Shown: piece by piece, positions 1 through 9,385 of the stretch
How positions within the stretch are numbered: position 1 is the first letter of the stretch
Layout of the letters: every line of letters starts with the position of its first letter
DNA from: Flavobacteriales bacterium
Lineage (GTDB): Bacteria; Bacteroidota; Bacteroidia; CAIKAF01
Assembly: GCA_025055575.1 (NCBI GenBank)
Contig: JANWWP010000050.1
Location: 1-46,363 of the forward strand
DNA: 46,363 nucleotides
Direction: 5' to 3'
The notes under the pieces: model-generated
Databases searched by the model: none
What the model saw: the letters and a program-made list of their open reading frames with translations, nothing else
Told to the model about the DNA's origin: nothing
Position numbers and translations under genes: made by a program

Positions 1-402
1 CTCGGCTTTACGCTTGGCCTCAGCTTCCGCGGCCAGGCGGGCCTCCTCTTCGGCCCTGCGGCGGGCTTCTTCCTCGGCTTTGCGCTTGGCTTCGGCTTCT
101 GCGGCCAGTCGGGCTTCCTCTTCGGCCTTGCGGCGGGCTTCTTCCTCGGCCTTTCGCTTGGCTTCGGCCTCGGCGGCCAGTCGTGCTTCCTCTTCGGCTT
201 TGCGGCGGGCTTCTTCCTCGGCCTTGCGCTTGGCTTCGGCCTCGGCGGCCAGGCGGGCTTCCTCTTCGGCCTTGCGGCGGGCTTCTTCCTCGGCCTTGCG
301 TTTGGCTTCGGCTTCCGCAGCCAGGCGGGCTTCCTCTTCGGCTTTGCGGCGGGCTTCTTCCTCGGCTTTGCGTTTGGCTTCGGCCTCGGCGGCCAGTCGG
401 GC
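1..402 (-). pseudogene. In-frame continuation of the charged-helix protein beyond a premature stop; runs off the left edge
   Basis: Directly downstream of the TAA at 405-403 on the minus strand, the same frame stays open for 134 codons to the window edge. It keeps encoding the same pattern of EARRKAEE, EARLAAEA and EAKRKAEE octets seen before the stop. At the stop position every other copy has GAA, so one substitution accounts for the interruption. The segment is therefore the rest of the gene at 403-1131, separated by a nonsense change or a sequencing error. Its true end, and any C-terminal domain, lie outside the window. Confidence 0.7.
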
Positions 403-627
403 TTACTCTTCGGCGTTGCGGCGTGCTTCTTCCTCGGCCTTGCGCTTGGCTTCGGCTTCCGCGGCCAGTCGGGCTTCCTCTTCGGCCTTGCGGCGTGCTT
501 CTTCCTCGGCCTTGCGCTTGGCTTCGGCCTCGGCAGCCAGGCGGGCTTCCTCTTCGGCTTTGCGGCGTGCTTCTTCCTCGGCTTTGCGGCGGGCTTCTTC
601 TTCGGCTTTGCGGCGGGCTTCTTCCTC
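1..627 (-). repeat. 72-bp tandem repeat (three 24-bp octets) encoding a charged helix
   Basis: A 72-bp unit recurs in register, with the recognisable segment encoding RLAAEAEA near positions 19, 91, 163, 235, 307, 379, 451 and 523. Each unit encodes 24 residues in three octets (EARRKAEE, EARLAAEA, EAKRKAEE). Three extra EARRKAEE-type octets lie at about 555-627. Copies differ mostly at synonymous positions (for example gcc/gct, gag/gaa), suggesting expansion by duplication with selection on the protein. The array is continuous coding DNA without spacers. Confidence 0.9.
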
Positions 628-1131
628 TGAGTTTTTTACAGAGACCAAACTTTCTCGAAGTTGAGTCAGTTTGGCTTTTTGGTTTTTTAGGGATCGGAAG
701 GTCTCATTTTCAAATATCAGATCATAAAAGCTGTTATCCCATTGAACAACGGACGCGAATTCTTCTTTTTCCCTGAAAACGGGCTTATACAACAACACGT
801 CCATTATGAAAGGCATCAAGCCGTCCTTTGCCGCTTCTGCGGGGACTTTAGTTTTAAATTCAAACCGCTTGGAAACAAAACCGGGAGCCGAGAAAACTAC
901 ATCAAAGCGGTCGTTTAAAGCCAACTGAAAACTGAATTTGCCCTGTGCGTTGGTTTTGCCTGTCGCAATTTTTTTGCCTTCTTTCAATATCACATATTCA
1001 GCTTGTTGGCCACCCAAAGAATCCAACACCACAGTGCCTGAGACCTGGATCATTTTGTCCTGGGCCCTCAGAAGGAAAGAAAAGGCCAGGAAACAACACC
1101 ACAGCATTCCCAGGTTGCGGAGGCTTCGCAT
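403..1131 (-). CDS. Exported protein: Ig-like (carboxypeptidase-regulatory-like) domain plus charged helix, truncated by a premature stop
   Basis: This reads as 242 residues from the ATG at 1131; a longer frame begins only at a GTG at 1182, which would put extra residues before the signal peptide. Residues 1-24 form a signal peptide ending LLRAQ. Residues about 28-115 look like a carboxypeptidase-regulatory-like beta sandwich, with a motif VVFSAPGFVSKRFEF. A linker of about 50 residues follows, then from residue 168 an Arg/Lys/Glu/Ala helix in octets. The paralogue at 20429-22141 has the same order and the related motif VEFTAPGYVTKKVEV. Translation ends at a TAA (405-403) inside the repeats, while the frame continues to position 1. 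Location is probably periplasmic or outer-membrane facing. The function is unknown; a structural spacer or cell-envelope scaffold is only an inference. Confidence 0.75.
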   Translation of the reverse strand: MRSLRNLGMLWCCFLAFSFLLRAQDKMIQVSGTVVLDSLGGQQAEYVILKEGKKIATGKTNAQGKFSFQLALNDRFDVVFSAPGFVSKRFEFKTKVPAEAAKDGLMPFIMDVLLYKPVFREKEEFASVVQWDNSFYDLIFENETFRSLKNQKAKLTQLRESLVSVKNSEEEARRKAEEEARRKAEEEARRKAEEEARLAAEAEAKRKAEEEARRKAEEEARLAAEAEAKRKAEEEARRNAEE

Positions 1132-1242
1132 AGAATTTTTAATTACTAAGTGACCTAATGGCTGAAATAGAAACAGGCGCACACCAGAGATCCTAAGGAA
1201 AAATTAACAAATGGCAGATAACGTAATAATTTGCTTCATATT

Positions 1243-1533
1243 TCACTTCAGAATGATTTCTTTCACGGCTTCGCTTCCTAGCTTATCGTTCAGAAGACGG
1301 CAGATTTCGGACCGCATTTGGTGCAGTTCGTGACGCAGGGGTGGAGAAAGAATCTCCACCGTAAGCACTTGATTTTTTAATGAAATCCGTCCCGTTCTGT
1401 TGGCCACCATGGGGCCCATAGCAGAAGTCCACACGCGTTGCACCATCTGGTTAAGAATTTCCTGACCCGATGGATCTTTCTGAAGCCATTGGCTCAAAAG
1501 ACCGGATATATGTCTGGGATGGTGCTTAGACAT
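1243..1533 (-). CDS. DUF721 / DciA-like protein
   Basis: A 96-residue protein starting at the ATG at 1533. It has the compact DUF721 pattern: an N-terminal helix (ISGLLSQWLQ), a central stretch with WTSAMGPMVANRT, a strand LKNQVLTVEI, and a helix beginning SPPLRHELHQMRSEI. DUF721 proteins include DciA, the helicase-loading factor of many bacteria without DnaC; whether this short form does that job is unproven. The start overlaps the 3' end of recF by 8 bp, so the two are probably translated together. The only longer frame uses a TTG at 1581 deep inside recF, which I rejected. Confidence 0.8.
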   Translation of the reverse strand: MSKHHPRHISGLLSQWLQKDPSGQEILNQMVQRVWTSAMGPMVANRTGRISLKNQVLTVEILSPPLRHELHQMRSEICRLLNDKLGSEAVKEIILK

Positions 1534-2704
1534 GAGAAATTGTGCGGCGTGCGACACGAAGGTTGCCCGCGTCGCATTCAAAAATATGAAAATTCATGTC
1601 GGGCACACCCTTTACTGAAAAAAGGCGACCGGGTTCTGTGTCTGAAATAAAAAGCTGGCCTTTGAACTCAGCCAAAAGCTGCAGAAGCGATTCTACCCGG
1701 CGGGGATCTAATTTATCAAAAATATCATCCAAAAGAATGAGGGGTTTGCGGTTTAGTTTCACCGAGAGCATGTGGATGGCTGCCAGTTTGAGAGCGATGA
1801 GATAGGTTTTTTGTTGCCCTTGGGAACCATGTTTTTTCAAAGGTTGTCCGTGGAGCCGGAATTCTACCTCGTCTTTGTGAGGGCCCCGCAGCGTGGATCC
1901 AACTCTTAGGTCGGCTTCATATGCTGTAACAAGCTCATGCCGGAATTTTTCCGTTTCAGGCGCTGAAGGGTGCCATTCCAAATACGGATATTCGTTGTTG
2001 TGTGCCAGAACTTCATAAAATAGGATGAGCTTTTCATTGATATGGGATACATACCGGCTGCGCAGTTCATTCAATATTTCAGTGGCAGCGCCCATCTCTT
2101 CGGCGTAAGCCTCCAGAAGGACTGGATCCGGCGACCTTCGTGCTTCTTTAGCCTGGCGCAGATGGGCGTTGCGCAGTTCTAAAAATTTGTAGTATCTTTT
2201 TAAAACATTCAAATAGTTCGGATCAGAAAAACTGAGAATTTGATCCAGATATTTTCTGCGATCGGCTGCGTAGCCCCACACCATCTCAATATCCGCGGGA
2301 TATATGGCCACCGCAGGCAGGCGCCCTAGGTGATCGCTCAACTTTCCGTAAAGTTTTCCGTTGAACCGGAATTCTTTTCCCACGCCGGATTTGTACGTGC
2401 ATTCGATTTTAAAGGGCAAGGTATCCAACCGGAAGTGGCCATGCAGTTCAAACCCCTCCTGTTCATGGCCCAGCATCACATAATTCTGGTCCTGGCCGGA
2501 AGCAAAGCCCCGGCCTGTGCATAGATAGGAGATGGCTTCCAGAAGGGCGCTTTTCCCGGATCCGTTGGGTCCGGTAATACAATGGGCCCAACTTTGAAAA
2601 TTTACGGCCGTGTGGCGGTGGTTGCGAAAGTTCCAAATTTCCAGTTTTTCCAGCGTCACCGCCGGGAATCCGGACACTTCTGACCACAAATTTTCAAAGG
2701 CCAT
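1526..2704 (-). CDS. recF: DNA replication/repair protein RecF
   Basis: A 392-residue SMC-like ATPase that helps load RecA onto gapped DNA as part of RecFOR. The Walker A motif GPNGSGKS lies at residues 45-52 after the family N-terminal motif LEIWNFRNHR. The ABC-type signature region GSQGQQKT and the Walker B LILLDDIFDKLD are near the C-terminus in the expected order. About 13 residues precede the usual RecF start, so the N-terminus is slightly extended or the start slightly upstream of the true one. It is divergent from the TPR gene at 2774 and overlaps the DciA-like gene downstream, a grouping typical of Bacteroidota. Confidence 0.95.
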   Translation of the reverse strand: MAFENLWSEVSGFPAVTLEKLEIWNFRNHRHTAVNFQSWAHCITGPNGSGKSALLEAISYLCTGRGFASGQDQNYVMLGHEQEGFELHGHFRLDTLPFKIECTYKSGVGKEFRFNGKLYGKLSDHLGRLPAVAIYPADIEMVWGYAADRRKYLDQILSFSDPNYLNVLKRYYKFLELRNAHLRQAKEARRSPDPVLLEAYAEEMGAATEILNELRSRYVSHINEKLILFYEVLAHNNEYPYLEWHPSAPETEKFRHELVTAYEADLRVGSTLRGPHKDEVEFRLHGQPLKKHGSQGQQKTYLIALKLAAIHMLSVKLNRKPLILLDDIFDKLDPRRVESLLQLLAEFKGQLFISDTEPGRLFSVKGVPDMNFHIFECDAGNLRVARRTISHV

Positions 2705-2750
2705 ATCCCTGGCAAATATCCGAAGCCTTTCGGGAATGGTTTTTAAAAAT

Positions 2751-2758
2751 TACTTTTG
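2751..2758 (+). promoter_or_regulatory. -7 promoter element TACTTTTG for the TPR gene
   Basis: TACTTTTG matches the Bacteroidota -7 consensus TAnnTTTG and ends 15 bases before the ATG at 2774. A possible weak -33 element, TTTC, lies at 2728-2731 with a 19-base spacer. Confidence 0.5.
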
Positions 2759-2773
2759 CCGCCTCATTTTCCT

Positions 2774-3460
2774 ATGGCATCGGAGACGCCCAACTTGATA
2801 ACCCCCAAAAAACTGCTGGCTGAGGCTGATAAATTTGTCCGAAAGCACAAGCAGGCTGTCACCATAGCGTTAGCAGCACTTATTGCCTTACCCTTACTTT
2901 GGTTCGCTTATCAGAAGTGGTATGCTGAGCCCCGCAATCAGGAGGCCTTTGATTTGATGTTTAAAGCCGAGCAATATTTTGCGCTGGATTCCTTCAATCT
3001 GGCTTTGAATGGCGGTGGCGACGTTACCGGTTTTCTTACCATTACCGAAGAGTATGGAAGCACGGACGCCGGCAACTTAGCCCATTATTATGCCGGAATA
3101 TGTCTTATGCGACTAGGCCGCTTTGAGGAAGCCATTGAACATTTGAAAAGTTTTTCTTCCCAGGATGTCATGGTAAGCTCCATGGCTCTTGGAGCTACTG
3201 GAGATTGTTATCGGGAACTGGGTCAAAGCGATAAGGCTGTAGATTATTATCTGAAGGCTGCCAGGCGGCGTCCCAACAATTTTACTACCCCGATATTTCT
3301 GAAAAAAGCAGCCATGACTTGCGAAGAAGATTTGCAAAACCTAGAAAAAGCGATTGCACTCTACGCTGAAATTGAACGGGATTATCCCACCACGCGGGAA
3401 GGTCAGGAAATTCCTAAATATTTAGCCAGGGCCCGGGCCAAGGCAGGCGTCACTGATTAA
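2774..3460 (+). CDS. Membrane-anchored tetratricopeptide repeat protein
   Basis: A 228-residue protein from the ATG at 2774. The TTG at 2756 upstream is rejected because it lies inside the promoter element. A basic N-terminus (KFVRKHKQ) leads into one transmembrane segment (ALAALIALPLLWFAYQKW, about residues 35-55). TPR-like helices follow, including HYYAGICLMRLGRFEEAIEHL and ATGDCYRELGQSDKAVDYYLKA. The layout resembles YfgM-type ancillary proteins with one N-terminal anchor and a soluble TPR domain, which suggests protein-protein scaffolding at the inner membrane. It sits 2 bp upstream of ribH in the same direction. The exact partner is unknown. Confidence 0.8.
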   Translation: MASETPNLITPKKLLAEADKFVRKHKQAVTIALAALIALPLLWFAYQKWYAEPRNQEAFDLMFKAEQYFALDSFNLALNGGGDVTGFLTITEEYGSTDAGNLAHYYAGICLMRLGRFEEAIEHLKSFSSQDVMVSSMALGATGDCYRELGQSDKAVDYYLKAARRRPNNFTTPIFLKKAAMTCEEDLQNLEKAIALYAEIERDYPTTREGQEIPKYLARARAKAGVTD

Positions 3461-3462
3461 TT

Positions 3463-3972
3463 ATGGCCACAGCCCTTACGAACCTAAGCACACTTCACGG
3501 GGCAGAAAGTCTTTCTGCAGCGGGTCTAAGGCTGGGTATTGTGGTGTCTGAGTGGAATGCAGAAATAACCTCAGCTCTGCTGAAAGGTGCCGTAGAAACC
3601 CTTTTACGTCTTGAAGGGGAGGAAGAGAACATTTTGATAGAGAGTGTTCCGGGCGCTTTTGAATTGCCTTTCGGAGCCCAGTTGATGGCCCGGATGACCG
3701 ATGTGGATGCTGTGATTTGCCTTGGATGTGTGATCCGGGGTGAAACCCCCCATTTTGATTACGTCTGCCAAGCTGCGGCCCAGGGTATTCTGGAAGTAGG
3801 TCTCCAATTGGAATTGCCTGTGATTTTTGGCGTGCTCACAACGGATACTTTAGATCAGGCCCGGGAAAGGGCCGGTGGTCGCCATGGAAATAAAGGGGTA
3901 GAAGCAGCCCTGGCGGCTCTTAAAATGGTGGGATTGGCACAACGAATGAGCCGCTTTGAAGCCTCCTCGTAA
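3463..3972 (+). CDS. ribH: 6,7-dimethyl-8-ribityllumazine synthase
   Basis: A 169-residue enzyme that condenses 5-amino-6-ribitylaminouracil with 3,4-dihydroxy-2-butanone 4-phosphate, the penultimate step of riboflavin synthesis. Family hallmarks are present in order: GIVVSEWNAEITSALLKGA, SVPGAFELPFGAQ, CLGCVIRGETPHFDYVC with the catalytic His, PVIFGVLTTDTLDQA, and RAGGRHGNKGVEAA. Length is normal for the family (about 150-170). It starts at the ATG at 3463 directly after the TPR gene, so both are probably on one transcript. No other rib genes are in the window. Confidence 0.96.
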   Translation: MATALTNLSTLHGAESLSAAGLRLGIVVSEWNAEITSALLKGAVETLLRLEGEEENILIESVPGAFELPFGAQLMARMTDVDAVICLGCVIRGETPHFDYVCQAAAQGILEVGLQLELPVIFGVLTTDTLDQARERAGGRHGNKGVEAALAALKMVGLAQRMSRFEASS

Positions 3973-4008
3973 TCGTTTTTTTGCGCACAGAAATACCTTC
4001 TTACTTAT

Positions 4009-5751
4009 CTATTCAGCTTCTCTTCTTTCTAGGTCCACGGTGCCCAGCCAGTAGCCGGGTCTTTGATCACTGACGGTGAGACCGCGCAATCGTGCGCTGG
4101 CGACCATTCGGTCTTTTTCAGCGACGATGAAAACTACTGGTATCTCTTCGTACACTAAGGCCTGGAGTTTTTTGAGCTGTTCCATCCTCTGACGGCGGTC
4201 TAAAGTGACCCGGTACCTTTCGATCAGGGCATCGGCCTCCGGCCGGCTGAAGCCTGTAAAGTTGCTGCCCATAGAGTAGGCGGTGGAGTGCCAAATTTGA
4301 AAAGGATCTGATTCCACTACAGAAGAAACCATTCCGCCCAAAAACATATCAAAATCGTGGCTTCGCATCTTTTCAATCATTTGTGGCAATTCCATGAGGC
4401 GGATATCCAGCTTTATACCGGCCTGGGCAGCAGAGGCGCTGATCATTTCAGCCATGTTCTGCCGGGCTGGATTCCCGGTGTTGGTGAGGATGGTGAACCG
4501 AAGCTTCTGGCGACGGCCCTGCAACAGTTTGTCAGGAATCCCATCCTTATCGCTGTCGTGCCAACCGTTTTTCCTTAACACCTCGGAAGCATATTGAACA
4601 TTGAAAGGGTACGGGCGCAAGGTGTCGTTCAACCATTCGGTGCGGGTGGGGTGGATGAAGGTGGCCGCCGGGTACACAGTGTTTCGGAACACCACGTGCA
4701 CAATATCGGCTGTAGGCACCAGGTGGGCTAAGGCCCGTCGAATCTCTTTTTCGGCCAGAACCGGATGGCGCAGGTTAAAATACAAAGCGTGATAGGCCAT
4801 TTGGTTGGGTGTGAATTTTTGGAGGGGTGATTGTTGGGTGTCCACCTGTTCAAACGCCAGGGGACTGATGCCGTTTATCAGGTCAATCTGGCCGGACCGA
4901 AGGGCAGCCAGGGCGGACTGTTCATCTTTTATGATTTCAAAAACCAAGGTTTGAGGCCGCGCCGTGAAAAACACAGGCACATTGTTCTTGTTGGAAAGGG
5001 CATCTCCCCACCAGTTCTCTTTTCGTTCCAGAACAATTCTTTTGTCGGTTTCCCAGCTCTTCAGGCGATAGGGGCCACAGCCGAAAACATAACGCCTTCC
5101 GTGGTATTCTGTATTGAACCAATGGGCCAATTTTTGAATGTTGCTGTCGCGCGCAACGGAATCGGGCCGCTCCAGCATATCTCTGACGCTGTAACGACGC
5201 ATGACACCTGTGCTGTCCGTCTTGTGTTCCGGGAAAAGATATAAATCCCCCGCCAGGAAAGGCGCATTGAAATAAGGTTTTCGAAAGATCACTTCATAGG
5301 TTTGGCTGTCTTTTTCAGCCACCCGGGCGTCTTCCATTAAAAGATAAAAATTTTTAAGGTGTTGACTGTTCACGCCCGGGCACAACAGGAGTTTTAAGGA
5401 AAAAACAGCGTCGGCGCCGGTCACCGGGCGCCCATCATCCCACCGGGCCTCCTTTCGGAGGCGGATTTTTACGGAGAGCCGCCCATCTATTAATGAGTCT
5501 ACCTGCGGCAGCGCCTCCGCCACGACGGGCGTCCAATCTAGGCCCAAGGGGTCAATGCTTAAAGGCGACCATTGGAGGTAACTCAGAATCGTGGTTTTGT
5601 TGGCATCGCCAAGAAGAAAACCATTCAAAGTGGCGGGTTCGCTGTTGATGCGCACACGCACCGTGCCATGGGGTCGGGATTCTGGTTGCAGGCATCCCCA
5701 GAATACCATTACAGTGGCTAGAAAAAAAACAACAATGAGCGTGCGTTTCAA
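4009..5751 (-). CDS. Peptide/oligopeptide ABC transporter substrate-binding lipoprotein (SBP family 5)
   Basis: A 580-residue lipoprotein with the N-terminus MKRTLIVVFFLATVMVFWGC; Cys20 is the likely lipidation site. The mature part matches family 5 solute-binding proteins (DppA/OppA type), with segments such as RKEARWDDGRPVTGADAVFS, FGCGPYRLKSWE and YFNLRHPVLAEKEIRRALAH. The start appears to be a TTG at 5751, since the next in-frame Met (residue 15) would destroy the signal peptide. No permease or ATPase gene lies nearby, so its transporter is encoded elsewhere or it acts alone. It converges with ribH and diverges from pyrG. The ligand cannot be inferred from the sequence. Confidence 0.85.
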   Translation of the reverse strand: MKRTLIVVFFLATVMVFWGCLQPESRPHGTVRVRINSEPATLNGFLLGDANKTTILSYLQWSPLSIDPLGLDWTPVVAEALPQVDSLIDGRLSVKIRLRKEARWDDGRPVTGADAVFSLKLLLCPGVNSQHLKNFYLLMEDARVAEKDSQTYEVIFRKPYFNAPFLAGDLYLFPEHKTDSTGVMRRYSVRDMLERPDSVARDSNIQKLAHWFNTEYHGRRYVFGCGPYRLKSWETDKRIVLERKENWWGDALSNKNNVPVFFTARPQTLVFEIIKDEQSALAALRSGQIDLINGISPLAFEQVDTQQSPLQKFTPNQMAYHALYFNLRHPVLAEKEIRRALAHLVPTADIVHVVFRNTVYPAATFIHPTRTEWLNDTLRPYPFNVQYASEVLRKNGWHDSDKDGIPDKLLQGRRQKLRFTILTNTGNPARQNMAEMISASAAQAGIKLDIRLMELPQMIEKMRSHDFDMFLGGMVSSVVESDPFQIWHSTAYSMGSNFTGFSRPEADALIERYRVTLDRRQRMEQLKKLQALVYEEIPVVFIVAEKDRMVASARLRGLTVSDQRPGYWLGTVDLERREAE

Positions 5752-7733
<1,982 letters not shown>

Positions 7734-7735
7734 AT

Positions 7736-8056
7736 ATGGCCTTTCTCCGCATTCCGATTTTTCTTTTTTTGATATATTGGTGTGGGGTCGCCTGTTCCAA
7801 GTCCATTCATGGTCGGTATGAAAGCAATGGGGAATGCGTTCTGTTAGAGTGGCTTGAAATCTACCCGGACAATACAGCCGATATTAAATACAGGGGGCTG
7901 AATGAAGAGTTCAACGTACCTTGCACGATAGAAGATGATACCGTCATCGTGGTGAAGGAACGTAACCGCACCTGGTACTGGGTGTACCGGCGGGATACCC
8001 TGCGCGAGGGTATGCACATCGACTACCCGAATTGCCGGTTGATTAAAAAGAAATGA
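7736..8056 (+). CDS. Small putative lipoprotein of unknown function
   Basis: A 106-residue protein from the ATG at 7736, 2 bp after pyrG. The N-terminus MAFLRIPIFLFLIYWCGVAC is a lipoprotein-like signal with Cys20 the probable lipidation site (Cys16 is an alternative). The mature part is a short beta-rich domain (IHGRYESNGECVLLEWLEIYP, then TWYWVYRRDTL) that looks like a small lipocalin-like or META-like barrel, but I do not recognise the family. Its TGA overlaps the hutI ATG (ATGA), suggesting coupled translation. A longer frame reaching back into pyrG was rejected because it has no signal peptide. Confidence 0.7.
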   Translation: MAFLRIPIFLFLIYWCGVACSKSIHGRYESNGECVLLEWLEIYPDNTADIKYRGLNEEFNVPCTIEDDTVIVVKERNRTWYWVYRRDTLREGMHIDYPNCRLIKKK

Positions 8057-9318
8057 CCACCGGCCAGGATATTCTGTTTCATAATATTAGCCGGCTGCAT
8101 GGGGCATGGGACTTGGCGCCTCCGCGCCAACCGCTGAGAGGGGAGATGATGCATCAGTGGCCGGTATGGAACAATGCGTGGATCTATGTTAAGGAAGGCC
8201 TAATTCACTCCATTGGTTGCGGAGAGCTCCCACGGGGGGGGGGCGACACACTTTTTATTGATCTTCAGGGAGCCCTGGTGGTCCCCGGTTTTTGCGACAG
8301 CCACACCCACGCGGTCTTTGCTGCCTGGCGCTGGGAAGAGTATCTCTTGAAGCTCCAAGGCATGAGCTATGCTGAAATTGCCGCACGCGGGGGGGGGATT
8401 TTGAACAGCGCAGGGAGGTTGGCCCAAATGGATGAAGATGAACTGTACGAAGTGTCCCTTCGCCGGGTGCAGGATTTGATTGGGCTGGGAACCACGGCTT
8501 TGGAAATAAAAAGCGGATATGGACTGGATGTAGAAAACGAACTCAAAATGCTGCGTGTTATTTCCCGCTTGCGCCGTCATCTGAAAATACCTGTCAAAGC
8601 CACATGCCTGGCCGCCCATGCTCTACCAGAAGCCTATAAAAACCGGAAAAAAGAATATATTGAAAAGGTGTGCGGAGAGTTGCTCCCGGCCGTAGCTGCC
8701 GAGCAGTTGGCAGATTATGTGGATGTGTTTTGTGAAACCGGTTTTTTTGATGAAACCGATACGGAAATAATCTTGAAAACAGCTGCAGATTTGGGGTTTG
8801 GATTAAAGGTTCATGCCCATCAGCTGGGCCGGAGCGGCGGGGTGCGCGTAGGCGTGCGATGGGGTGCGGCATCGGTGGATCATTTGGAGCACATGAACGA
8901 GGAGGATATGGACTTGCTGGCTACTTCGGCTGTGATGCCCACCGCACTGCCTATTGCAGCCTGGTTTCTAAATCTTCCCTATCCTCCTGTCCGGCAGATG
9001 ATTCAAAAAGGTTTGCCTGTGGCCATAGCCACGGATTTCAACCCAGGCTCAGCGCCATCAGGGAGTATGTGGATGGCTTTGGCTTTGGCCTGCACCGGCA
9101 TGAAAATGCAACCCAGTGAAGCCTTTGCTGCCGCCACATTCAATGGAGCCTGGGCCATGGGTTTGCAGGGCCTGTGCGGGGCTCTCAGTCCGGGGTATCG
9201 CGCGGATTTTTTAGCCATTCACGGATTGGAAGACCTGAGCGAAGTGCCTTACAGATTTCACAGCGCACTGGATCTGGATGTTTTTGTGGCTGGGGAAAAA
9301 TGGTCTGCGCGCTCCTGA
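8053..9318 (+). CDS. hutI: Imidazolonepropionase
   Basis: A 421-residue amidohydrolase that opens the imidazolone ring in histidine degradation, giving N-formimino-glutamate. Family motifs are GALVVPGFCDSHTHAVFA with the metal-binding HxH, the conserved AARGGGI, LEIKSGYGLD, LKVHAHQL, DHLEHM and ATDFNPGSAPSGSM. Length is slightly above the usual 400-412. The gene contains a run of ten G (8234-8243, encoding RGGG before DTLF) and one of nine G (8389-8397, encoding the GGG of ARGGGI). The reading frame is intact with these run lengths. No hutH, hutU or hutG is present; the gene is coupled instead to pyrG and a lipoprotein gene. Confidence 0.93.
   Translation: MTTGQDILFHNISRLHGAWDLAPPRQPLRGEMMHQWPVWNNAWIYVKEGLIHSIGCGELPRGGGDTLFIDLQGALVVPGFCDSHTHAVFAAWRWEEYLLKLQGMSYAEIAARGGGILNSAGRLAQMDEDELYEVSLRRVQDLIGLGTTALEIKSGYGLDVENELKMLRVISRLRRHLKIPVKATCLAAHALPEAYKNRKKEYIEKVCGELLPAVAAEQLADYVDVFCETGFFDETDTEIILKTAADLGFGLKVHAHQLGRSGGVRVGVRWGAASVDHLEHMNEEDMDLLATSAVMPTALPIAAWFLNLPYPPVRQMIQKGLPVAIATDFNPGSAPSGSMWMALALACTGMKMQPSEAFAAATFNGAWAMGLQGLCGALSPGYRADFLAIHGLEDLSEVPYRFHSALDLDVFVAGEKWSARS
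8234..8243 (+). repeat. G10 homopolymer inside hutI
   Basis: Ten consecutive G within codons cgg-ggg-ggg-ggc, at codons 61-64 of hutI. A one-base slip would frameshift the enzyme. It is the longest G run noticed in the window. Confidence 0.9.
8389..8397 (+). repeat. G9 homopolymer inside hutI
   Basis: Nine consecutive G read as three GGG codons in the conserved ARGGGI motif. Gly is conserved here, but synonymous codons could have broken the run. Confidence 0.9.
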
Positions 9319-9347
9319 GGGAGAGAATGGTTCATTACTAAAAGCAG

Positions 9348-9366
9348 ATAGGAGATCTCAACCTAT
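9348..9366. terminator. Possible bidirectional terminator hairpin between hutI and the FAD oxidase gene
   Basis: ATAGG (9348-9352) pairs with CCTAT (9362-9366) across a 9-base loop. It is flanked by AAAAATTTTT on the right, and by TTTT on the minus-strand exit side. The stem is short, so the call is weak. It lies between two convergent stops. Confidence 0.3.
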
Positions 9367-9385
9367 TATCAGGAAAAATTTTTGG

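Noticed and set aside
1-627. The repeat block as a CRISPR-like or minisatellite array
   Set aside because: There are no unique spacers, and the units are contiguous coding octets with synonymous variation.
14-776. Two long plus-strand open frames (216 and 197 codons) rich in Ser/Ala/Arg or Leu/Pro/Gly
   Set aside because: They are antisense to the 72-bp repeat. The repeat is free of stops on the other strand because it is a multiple of three and GC-rich. No signal peptide or known fold is seen, and the minus-strand protein continues as a clear domain.
8053-9318. hutI as a frameshifted pseudogene because of the G tracts
   Set aside because: With the run lengths given, the frame is intact from the ATG to the stop and all family motifs are present.
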